Shown: in pieces, positions 1 through 5,040 of the stretch
Numbering within the stretch: position 1 is the stretch's first letter
Layout of the letters: each line of letters begins with the position of its first letter
NCBI GenBank assembly: GCA_902787595.1
Contig: CADAHD010000204.1
Span: 1 to 5,040 of the forward strand
Source of the DNA: an uncultured Lachnospiraceae bacterium
GTDB lineage: Bacteria > Bacillota_A > Clostridia > Lachnospirales > Lachnospiraceae
Length of the DNA stretch: 5,040 nucleotides
Direction: 5' to 3'
The notes under the pieces: model-generated
Told to the model about the DNA's origin: nothing
Seen by the model: the letters and a program-made list of their open reading frames with translations, nothing else
Databases searched by the model: none
Program-made: the position numbers and the translations under genes

Positions 1-502
1 CACCCTTAACTACGGTTCCTACGGGATACTTGCTCTCAACGTTCAGCCAGGGATTGTTCTCATCAAACTTAGCGGAAAGAGCTATCTTGTCGCCCTTGAT
101 CTCCTTGATGATAACCTTAACGGTATCGCCCTTCTTGAATACGTTCTGAGGATAGTCGATGCGGCCCCAGCTCATCTCTGAGATGTGAAGCAGACCGTCG
201 ATGCCTCCGATGTCAACGAATGCGCCAAAGCTGGTGACATTCTTTACGGTACCTTCTACTACATCGCCTTCCTGGATGCGGCCAAGAGCGTCAGCCTTTG
301 CAGCCTCACGGCGCTCCTTAAGTACCGATTTGCAATCGCCGATGTATCTGCGCTTTGCAGGATTGAACTCGTGCATTACGAATTCGATCTCCTGATCTGC
401 GAATACGTTCAGATTCTTGGTGTAGATATCCGAAGCGAGGCTTGCGGGAATGAATACAGGCACATCATCTACGGTAGCTACAAGGCCACCCTTTACAACT
501 TC
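1..502 (-). pseudogene. rpsA: 30S ribosomal protein S1, downstream piece (domains 2-4), out of frame with its N-terminal piece and cut by the window edge
   Basis: Read on the minus strand from 502 to the left edge, this frame gives 167 uninterrupted codons of S1. S1 is an RNA-binding protein made of repeated OB-fold domains that helps the small ribosomal subunit hold mRNA. Residues 1-63 are most of domain 2 (EVVKGGL, then VFIPASL and the NPAKRRYIGD end). Residues 78-148 are a complete domain 3 (GDVVEGTVKNVTSFGAFVD, LLHISEMSWGR, ending KIALSAKFDENNPW). Domain 4 begins near residue 159 (YPVGTVVKG) and leaves the window. The frame is shifted by one base relative to the domain 1 piece, which stops at 493-495. 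The first strand of domain 2 and the linker before it, about 20 residues, seem to be missing. No good ribosome-binding site or start codon opens this piece: the first in-frame candidates are GTG at 463 and ATG at 376, both inside the domain 2 fold. Identity as S1 is secure; whether the break is real or an assembly error is open. Confidence 0.88.
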
Positions 503-795
503 TTCTCGGAAGCAATGCGCTTGTGGGAAAGTACAACCTGACCGTCACCGTCATTTAATTTAAGGACCTTTACCTTAATGGGATCACCGGCCTTAACTGC
601 GGTAGTCAGATCAAGTGTCTGATCGTTGGAATACTCGTTTCTTGTAACGATACCATCGGACTTATAGTTGATATTGACTGCAATCTCTGTAGGTGTCACT
701 GAGATAACGGTACCTTCCACCACGTCCCCCGTACGAACATTTCTCCCTTTCTCGAAAGATTCTTCCAATAATGATTCAAAATTCTCTTCTGACAT
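493..795 (-). CDS. rpsA: 30S ribosomal protein S1, N-terminal piece (domain 1 only), truncated by frameshift
   Basis: This 100-residue frame starts at ATG 795 and stops at TAA 493-495. After an acidic N-terminus (MSEENFESLLEESFEKG) it carries one S1 OB-fold, residues about 20-92, from TGDVVEGTVISV through YKSDGIVTRNEY to DGQVVLSHKR. That last motif normally leads into a linker and domain 2. Here the protein ends nine residues later, and domain 2 resumes in another frame at 502. A full S1 has four or more such domains, so this product alone would be a fragment. The start was chosen because an AGGAGG at 805-810 lies nine bases upstream and the sequence from this Met matches the usual S1 opening. 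A longer reading back to 852 has no ribosome-binding site and only re-reads ispH codons. The first 20 bases overlap the end of ispH in a different frame. As sequenced the gene is probably non-functional, unless the break is an artefact. Confidence 0.85.
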   Translation of the reverse strand: MSEENFESLLEESFEKGRNVRTGDVVEGTVISVTPTEIAVNINYKSDGIVTRNEYSNDQTLDLTTAVKAGDPIKVKVLKLNDGDGQVVLSHKRIASEKKL

Positions 796-1624
796 AGTTT
801 TGAACCTCCTCAATGATATAGTTTGGGGTGGAAGCCCCCGCTGTGATCCCAACTGTCGCTATACTGCCGTCCTGTTTAAGTGTAAGTTCACTCACCGTTT
901 GTATGAACTCTGTCTTAGGACATACCTCACTGCATATTTCATAAAGCTTGCGGGAGTTTGAGCTTTTTTTATCGCCTATGACGATCATTGCATCTACTCC
1001 CTCAGCTATACTACGTGCCTCAGTTTGATGATTGGCTGTAGCATTACAGATAGTATTCACAATAATAACATGATACGATTTTTTCTCAAATATTTCAAGA
1101 ATTTTTTTTAATTTCTTATAATTAAATGTAGTCTGCGCTACCAGACATACATCGCGGCCGTCCGCAGGCTCATATGCAATCGCCTCTTCTTCAGTGGAAA
1201 TGACGTCTGCCGGAGTTTTACACCAGCCCATAATGCCTTCCACTTCCGGATGCGCCGGATTTCCTGCTATAACTATCTGCTTGTCATCACTCTCTTTGTA
1301 TACAATGTCATGTATGCGTTTAACAAAAGGACAGGTCACATCAACATAATCGATGTGACGTTCTTCAAGCAGGTCTATCACTGCCTTGGGTACGCCATGC
1401 GAACGCAGTATCACCGTCCCATGCTCTATCCCGCGCAGTTCATCTTCACTTTCTATGAGCTTTACGCCTTTTTCCGCAAGACTGCGTATCACTTCGTCAT
1501 TATGTATGACCGGTCCATAGGTATATACCTGTTTATTGGGATCAGCCAGTTCAAAAGCTTTATCCACGGCTTTCTTTACACCAAAACAGAAACCCGCCGT
1601 TTTCGCTGTGATGATCTCTACCAT
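776..1624 (-). CDS. ispH: 4-hydroxy-3-methylbut-2-enyl diphosphate reductase (IspH/LytB)
   Basis: IspH is the iron-sulfur enzyme of the last step of the MEP pathway. It reduces HMBPP to isopentenyl and dimethylallyl diphosphate in the cytoplasm. The 282-residue protein has all the family marks: three cluster cysteines, C13 (GFCFGV), C98 (VTCPFV) and C193 (NTICNAT); substrate-binding H41, H76 (RSHGV) and H125; catalytic E127 (NPAHPEVEG); T166 (QTTFNY); the SSNS motif at 221-224; and GITAGASTP at 259-267. Length is normal for a stand-alone IspH. ATG 1624 is preferred: it overlaps the cmk stop as TGATG, has AGGGAG 11 bases upstream and gives the normal N-terminus. A GTG at 1633 would add three residues but sits too close to that site. 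In many clostridia IspH is fused to S1; here it ends with TGA at 776-778, overlapping the rpsA start by 20 bases. Tight linkage to cmk suggests translational coupling. Confidence 0.97.
   Translation of the reverse strand: MVEIITAKTAGFCFGVKKAVDKAFELADPNKQVYTYGPVIHNDEVIRSLAEKGVKLIESEDELRGIEHGTVILRSHGVPKAVIDLLEERHIDYVDVTCPFVKRIHDIVYKESDDKQIVIAGNPAHPEVEGIMGWCKTPADVISTEEEAIAYEPADGRDVCLVAQTTFNYKKLKKILEIFEKKSYHVIIVNTICNATANHQTEARSIAEGVDAMIVIGDKKSSNSRKLYEICSEVCPKTEFIQTVSELTLKQDGSIATVGITAGASTPNYIIEEVQNYVRREF
805..810 (-). promoter_or_regulatory. Shine-Dalgarno site for rpsA, inside the ispH coding end
   Basis: The minus strand reads AGGAGG, then nine bases, then the ATG at 795. This decides the S1 start. 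The site is made from the GAG GAG GTT codons of the conserved IspH C-terminal Ile-Ile-Glu-Glu-Val stretch. It may therefore be partly a by-product of protein coding, but its strength and spacing suit independent initiation of S1. Confidence 0.75.
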
Positions 1625-2298
1625 CAGCCACACTTCTCCCTGACTATATTTAATAACGCTTCGGTAACTTCTTCGATATTCATGTCGGAAGTATCGACCG
1701 GCACCGCATCATCAGCCTGCTTTAACGGTGATATCTCTCTGGTCATATCACGATGGTCGCGTTCGATTATATCCGCTTCTATCTGGGTCAGATCGCATTG
1801 TTCTCCTTTGGCGATCAGCTCATCATAACGGCGTTTTGCGCGCACTGCGCTGGAAGCGGTAAGATAGATTTTTACTTCAGCATGCGGCAGGACAACCGTG
1901 CCTATATCCCTGCCGTCCATGACCACGCTCTTTTCCGAAGCCAGTTTTTGCTGAAGTTCAACCAGTTTGGTGCGTACATCCGCGTTGGCGCTTGACTTTG
2001 AAGCCATCGCGCTCACTTCTTCCGTACGGATCAGAGAACTTACATTTTCACCGTTTAATATTACCTGCTGAACCCCGTCTTCAAAATCTATGCTGATATC
2101 GGCGGATGCGCATTTTTCGCTTATCGCTGCGCTGTCCTCTGCGCTCACGCCTTCTCTGATAAGATAAAGAGCCATTGCGCGATACATCGCTCCTGTGTCA
2201 ACATAGATGACGCCCAGCTCTTTTGAAAGATTTTTGGCTATAGTTGATTTGCCTGCGCCTGCAGGTCCGTCGATCGCTATCGAAAATCTGTTTTTCAT
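1624..2298 (-). CDS. cmk: (d)CMP kinase (cytidylate kinase)
   Basis: Cmk transfers phosphate from ATP to CMP or dCMP in the cytoplasm, recycling cytidine nucleotides from RNA and lipid turnover. The 224-residue protein has the expected length and order of motifs. The P-loop GPAGAGKST is at 11-19, and the CMP-binding YVDTGAMYRA is at 32-41. RTEEVS follows at 91-96 and MDGRDIGTVVLP at 127-138. The basic lid region has AKRRYDE at 154-160, and the C-terminal DHRDMTREISPL is at 181-192, followed by the VDTS stretch at 201-204. The start at ATG 2298 is backed by GGAGG at 2304-2308, five bases upstream. Its stop overlaps the ispH start by one base (TGATG). A 91-base gap separates it from the lipoprotein gene upstream, the largest gap in the window, so a separate promoter there is possible although none is clear. 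Confidence 0.97.
   Translation of the reverse strand: MKNRFSIAIDGPAGAGKSTIAKNLSKELGVIYVDTGAMYRAMALYLIREGVSAEDSAAISEKCASADISIDFEDGVQQVILNGENVSSLIRTEEVSAMASKSSANADVRTKLVELQQKLASEKSVVMDGRDIGTVVLPHAEVKIYLTASSAVRAKRRYDELIAKGEQCDLTQIEADIIERDHRDMTREISPLKQADDAVPVDTSDMNIEEVTEALLNIVREKCG
1636..1641 (-). promoter_or_regulatory. Shine-Dalgarno site for ispH
   Basis: AGGGAG on the minus strand lies inside the last codons of cmk, 11 bases before ATG 1624. It supports that start over GTG 1633, which would leave only two bases of spacing. The spacing to the ATG is on the long side, so coupling to cmk termination at the TGATG overlap may contribute. Confidence 0.5.
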
Positions 2299-2336
2299 GA
2301 GTACCTCCGGTGGGGTTGATATTAGTTTGCTTTCTT

Positions 2337-2387
2337 GCCGGCATTCACTTTCATCAAGATCCTTCGGGTTAATGCACTAAAGCCGGC
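2337..2387. repeat. Imperfect inverted repeat in the lipoprotein-cmk gap
   Basis: The 91-base gap at 2299-2389 holds GCCGGC at 2337-2342 and again at 2382-2387. GCATT at 2341-2345 can also pair with AATGC at 2371-2375. The arms could form a stem in the RNA, with an internal bulge and a loop of about 25 bases. No U-tract follows in the direction of transcription, so this is not a standard rho-independent terminator. It could be an mRNA processing or stabilising hairpin, or chance. No convincing -35/-10 pair was found in the gap. Confidence 0.3.
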
Positions 2388-2389
2388 CT

Positions 2390-2938
2390 TTACTCTTCAA
2401 AAAAATCAATGTCTGTGATCATAAGGTCATCTGTGATCTGAAATTTTAATCCGCCTTTGAAGATCTGTTTTGTATTTTCTGCATCCTCATACAGATCATA
2501 ATGTATCCAGCAGCTATCTCCTGCCATATTGTTCCATTTATCCCCGGGGTATGATATTGTTTTCTCCCAGGTGCCGCCGGGAACTATCTCTTCATCATTC
2601 TTATAATAAGTCTTATCGGTAATGTTAGTAAATTCAAAGACGACCGTAGTCATATCTTCGTCGTTTTCGGATAGATCATATTTCACTAAACCTGCACTGA
2701 AGAAACCATTATGGACAATTTCTTCTTTGAAGTTTTTTATTTCAACATCATCCGGATCCTCATTCATATCAGGCTTTGTCGGCTCAGTATAAACTGTAGG
2801 GGTTGCAGTGGCCGCAGGAAGCTCTGTCGGCGTTGCCGCTGCCTGTGTTACTTCTGTAGCAGTCACAGCCGGTTCGGCTTTTGCGCATGCCATCAGGAAT
2901 CCTGCGACAAGCATGCTGATCACAATAAGCTTTTTCAT
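2390..2938 (-). CDS. Small secreted lipoprotein of unknown function
   Basis: I do not recognise a named family. The 182-residue product begins with a short lipoprotein signal: MKK, a hydrophobic stretch (LIVISMLVAGFL) and a lipobox LMAC with the modified Cys at 18. This predicts export and lipid anchoring on the outer face of the membrane. Residues 19 to about 60 are a Thr/Pro/Ala-rich linker (repeats such as ATPTELPAATATPT) turning acidic (NEDPDD), typical of a flexible tether through the cell wall. The rest is a compact acidic domain with alternating polar and hydrophobic stretches (TTVVFEFTNITDKTYY, GGLKFQITDDLMITDIDF). This suggests a beta-sandwich like the ligand-binding domains of other small Firmicute lipoproteins, but that is inference. 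The start at ATG 2938 has AGGGAG at 2944-2949. The gene begins 14 bases after the flavoprotein stop, so the two are probably co-transcribed. It sits among housekeeping genes and looks like a lineage-specific insertion. Confidence 0.85.
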   Translation of the reverse strand: MKKLIVISMLVAGFLMACAKAEPAVTATEVTQAAATPTELPAATATPTVYTEPTKPDMNEDPDDVEIKNFKEEIVHNGFFSAGLVKYDLSENDEDMTTVVFEFTNITDKTYYKNDEEIVPGGTWEKTISYPGDKWNNMAGDSCWIHYDLYEDAENTKQIFKGGLKFQITDDLMITDIDFFEE

Positions 2939-2952
2939 AAACTCTCCCTGTT

Positions 2953-4185
2953 TTATTCCGCGGCGCTTACGCCAGCCAGGTGTCCTGTGGACCAGGCAAT
3001 CTGCAGATTATATCCTCCGGTATGGGCATCAACATCCAGCGCTTCTCCGGCAATATACAATCCGGGAATTATACGGCTCTCCATAGTGGAAGGATCCACT
3101 TCTTTAACATTTACTCCTCCCTGGGTTATTATGGCTTCATTAAACCCACGACAGCCTGTAATATTATACTCCAGGCACTTAAGTTTTTCTACTATTTTTC
3201 TGCGCTCTTCTTTTGTTATGGAATTAACTTTTTTATCTGCTGCTATCCCTGTCCTTTCAGGGAAAACATCTCTTAGTTTTCCGGGCAAAAGACTTCCCAG
3301 TACATTGCCCAGATCCTTATTCTTATTTGATTCAAATTCGCGAAGCAGTCTGCCATCCAGCTGTTCGGCGCTGAGGGCAGGCTTCAGATCCAGCTGCAAT
3401 AAAGCTGCTCCACCTCCGTTTTTTTGATAATAAGAGGATGCCGTGAGTATAAGCGGCCCACTTAATCCAAAGTGGGTATAAAGCATCTCTCCAAAACCCT
3501 CATAAAGCTTCTTTTTTCCGCTTTTCAGAACAATAGAAACGTTTTTAAGAGCAAGTCCCTGCGCCGCCAGGCATTCATCTTCTTCCAGCACGTTAAAAGG
3601 CACCAGGGCAGGAAGCGGTTCCTTAATGCTGTGCCCCAGCTCTTTGAGCATTCCAAACATTCCTCCGTCCGATCCGGTAGTCGGGTAACTTTTACCGCCG
3701 CAGGCGACGATCAAAGAATCCGCTCTGACAACACTGCCTCCGTCCAGCTTTATCTCAAAAGCCCCATCCTTCCTGATCGATGAGATCATGCTGTTTAGCC
3801 TGACGTCGACCTTAAGCTCATCCATTCTTTTATTAAGCGCTTTTATCACATCGGAAGCATGATCGCTGACAGGAAAAAAACGCCCGCCGCGTTCTTCTTT
3901 TAACCTGCACCCCTGCGATTCAAAGAAATCACAGACCTGCGAACTGTCAAAGGAATAAACAGCACTGTATAAAAACTTGGGATTGCTGACAACATGTGAA
4001 AAGAATTCCTCATCCGGACAGGAGTTTGTCAGATTACAGCGCCCCTTTCCGGTAATGTATATCTTTTTTCCCGTCTTCTCATTTTTTTCTATCAGGATGA
4101 CTTTTGCCCCTGCCTCTGCCGCGGCTATAGCCGCCATCATCCCTGCCGCTCCTCCGCCGGCTACAGCTATGGTCTTTGCTGACAT
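2953..4185 (-). CDS. FAD-dependent oxidoreductase of the HI0933/YhiN/BaiN family
   Basis: A cytoplasmic flavoprotein of 410 residues, normal for the family. The N-terminal Rossmann FAD site is clear: GGGAAG at 10-15 after a hydrophobic strand, and the ribose-binding acid E33 ending VILIEK. The family signature TGKKIYITGKGRCNLTN follows at 38-54. The C-terminus has the second FAD motif: GGVNVKEVDPSTMES at 356-370, then GLYIAGEALDVDAHTGGYNLQ at 375-395. The middle part is the inserted domain typical of HI0933 proteins. Databases often call members aminoacetone oxidase-like or BaiN; BaiN was proposed to act in bile-acid dehydroxylation in Clostridium scindens. The true substrate of most members is unknown, so I give no symbol. 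ATG 4185 is chosen because CGGGAG lies six bases upstream and the protein then starts directly at the FAD strand; an in-frame ATG at 4221 would add 12 unlikely residues. Only one base separates it from the regulator's stop, so the two are probably coupled. Confidence 0.92.
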   Translation of the reverse strand: MSAKTIAVAGGGAAGMMAAIAAAEAGAKVILIEKNEKTGKKIYITGKGRCNLTNSCPDEEFFSHVVSNPKFLYSAVYSFDSSQVCDFFESQGCRLKEERGGRFFPVSDHASDVIKALNKRMDELKVDVRLNSMISSIRKDGAFEIKLDGGSVVRADSLIVACGGKSYPTTGSDGGMFGMLKELGHSIKEPLPALVPFNVLEEDECLAAQGLALKNVSIVLKSGKKKLYEGFGEMLYTHFGLSGPLILTASSYYQKNGGGAALLQLDLKPALSAEQLDGRLLREFESNKNKDLGNVLGSLLPGKLRDVFPERTGIAADKKVNSITKEERRKIVEKLKCLEYNITGCRGFNEAIITQGGVNVKEVDPSTMESRIIPGLYIAGEALDVDAHTGGYNLQIAWSTGHLAGVSAAE

Positions 4186-4186
4186 A

Positions 4187-5040
4187 TCATTCTCCCGGAT
4201 CGCCCAGCTCATCCTTTTCATAAGTCTGGAAATCCTTCCAGAGATTCTCCAGACGCTGTGTGTTCTCTATTATCTTCTTTTCGTTACGCAGATACATTGC
4301 CACTATAAGCGCATTTATCACGCTCATTGGTGCTACAAGCGAATCTGCAAGAGTCACCATATCAGTCTTCGCCCACAGATTACAGGACGAATACATATTC
4401 ATAGGCGAATACTCGCTGTCTGTAATGGATATCAGCCTTGCGCCCTGTGAATTTGCAAAGTCCATAGCCTTTAGAGTGCGCAATGAGTACCGCGGAAAGC
4501 TCATGGCAAGCAGTACATCGCCCTTGCCTATCCAGTTCATCTGTTCATAGAGCTCGCTTATATTGTTGCTGGTAAGTGCTCTTACATCCTGTCTGATCAC
4601 GCTAAGATAATAAGTAAGCAGCTCTGCCAGGGGCGCGCAATTACGTATACCCAATACATATACATGCGCAGCGCTGTCCAGCAGATCGACAGCCATATCG
4701 AATACGGCATCCGGCACCAGATGTATGCTGTCAACTATGTTCTGCGCATCATGGACAAGTACCTTTTTCATCAAGCCTGAAGGATCTGCCTTAAGCTTAT
4801 TGGTCGTGCTCTTTTTATCCGATACCAGCCGGCTCTGTATCTCATCGACCATAGCCTGCTGAAATTCGCTGTATTTATCGTAGCCCAGCATGGCGGTAAA
4901 GCGCACAACGGTAGCTTCGCTCACTTCCGCAGCCTTTCCCAGCTTGGCCGCTGTCATAAAAGCTGCCATCTCATCATTTTCGCTTATATAATCCGCTATC
5001 TTTTTCTGGGCGGGTGACATCTTATCATATAATTTGAGAA
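4187..5040 (-). CDS. MurR/RpiR-family transcriptional regulator, N-terminus beyond the window
   Basis: This is a DNA-binding regulator that usually senses a phosphorylated sugar. Counting from the Met at 5020, the HTH_6 domain covers roughly residues 1-75, with SPAQKKIADYI at 2-12 and the recognition region AAKLGKAAEVSEATVVRF at 24-41, then GYDKYSEFQ. A SIS (sugar isomerase-like) domain covers about 105-240, with YVLGIRNCAPLAELL at 121-135 and the subfamily motif MSFPRYSLRT at 173-182. The frame stays open past 5020 to the edge (LKLYDK before that Met), and family members normally have such residues before the SPAQKK stretch, so the true start is probably outside the window. It is the most upstream gene seen and ends one base before the flavoprotein start. 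The effector and target operon cannot be read from the sequence; such regulators often act on adjacent sugar or amino-sugar genes, and none is visible here. Confidence 0.93.
   Translation of the reverse strand, partial: LKLYDKMSPAQKKIADYISENDEMAAFMTAAKLGKAAEVSEATVVRFTAMLGYDKYSEFQQAMVDEIQSRLVSDKKSTTNKLKADPSGLMKKVLVHDAQNIVDSIHLVPDAVFDMAVDLLDSAAHVYVLGIRNCAPLAELLTYYLSVIRQDVRALTSNNISELYEQMNWIGKGDVLLAMSFPRYSLRTLKAMDFANSQGARLISITDSEYSPMNMYSSCNLWAKTDMVTLADSLVAPMSVINALIVAMYLRNEKKIIENTQRLENLWKDFQTYEKDELGDPGE
4192..4197 (-). promoter_or_regulatory. Shine-Dalgarno site for the flavoprotein gene
   Basis: CGGGAG on the minus strand, six bases before ATG 4185 and inside the last codons of the upstream regulator gene. 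It settles the start at 4185 rather than the more distant ATG codons at 4212 and 4221, and it places translation of the flavoprotein directly after the regulator's stop at 4187-4189. Confidence 0.6.

Noticed and set aside
490..510. Programmed ribosomal frameshift to join the two S1 pieces
   Set aside because: No slippery heptamer is present, and about 20 conserved residues would still be missing after the shift.
185..541. Plus-strand open frame of 118 codons opposite rpsA
   Set aside because: It lies wholly antisense to clear S1 coding sequence, has no ribosome-binding site and resembles no protein; a by-product of S1 codon usage.
796..852. Extended S1 start back to position 852
   Set aside because: The extra 19 residues only re-read ispH codons in another frame and lack a ribosome-binding site, whereas ATG 795 has AGGAGG nine bases upstream.
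1250..1828. Plus-strand open frame of 192 codons opposite ispH and cmk
   Set aside because: Fully antisense to two well-supported genes, runs across their junction, and shows no domain or ribosome-binding site.
2329..2390. Rho-independent terminator after the lipoprotein gene
   Set aside because: The possible stem is imperfect and is followed by an A-rich stretch, not a T-run, in the direction of transcription.
2808..2900. Short tandem repeat in the Thr/Pro/Ala linker of the lipoprotein
   Set aside because: The similarity is at the level of amino-acid composition; no exact repeated DNA unit is evident.
2711..3427. Plus-strand open frame of 238 codons opposite the lipoprotein and flavoprotein genes
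   Set aside because: Its Cys/Arg-rich stretch is the antisense image of the lipoprotein's Thr/Ala linker and signal peptide; it crosses two real genes and has no family features.

Overview
The window reads as chromosomal housekeeping DNA from an anaerobic Clostridia-type Firmicute, most likely Lachnospiraceae or a close relative. The grounds are the gene set (an HI0933-family flavoprotein, cmk, ispH and a multi-domain S1 protein in a row), strong AGGAGG/GGGAG ribosome-binding sites, and the protein sequences, which look clostridial from memory. No database search was possible. GC content is moderate by eye. I see no RNA gene, CRISPR array, insertion sequence or phage gene.

All genes lie on the minus strand and read from right to left. 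In transcription order they are: a MurR/RpiR-family regulator (4187 to beyond the right edge); an HI0933/BaiN-type FAD flavoprotein (2953-4185); a small Thr/Pro-rich lipoprotein (2390-2938); cytidylate kinase cmk (1624-2298); the isoprenoid enzyme ispH (776-1624); and ribosomal protein S1, rpsA (795 to beyond the left edge). Neighbours overlap or sit within 14 nt of each other, except for a 91-nt gap before cmk. The set therefore looks like one operon, possibly with a second control point in that gap. No promoter or rho-independent terminator is convincing, so both ends of the transcript probably lie outside the window.

The functions are mixed: CMP recycling for nucleotide synthesis (Cmk), the last step of the MEP isoprenoid pathway (IspH), mRNA binding in translation (S1), a flavoprotein of uncertain role, a surface lipoprotein of unknown role and a sugar-phosphate-type regulator. 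Grouping cmk, ispH and S1 is known in clostridia, where IspH and S1 are often one fused protein.

The most notable signal is in rpsA. Its reading frame is broken between S1 domains 1 and 2 near position 500, where about 20 conserved residues also seem to be missing. In addition, ispH and rpsA are not fused: they overlap by 20 nt in different frames, and one base fewer at the junction would give a fused protein. Either the S1 locus carries real lesions or the assembly is wrong here. I found no clearly new biological system.
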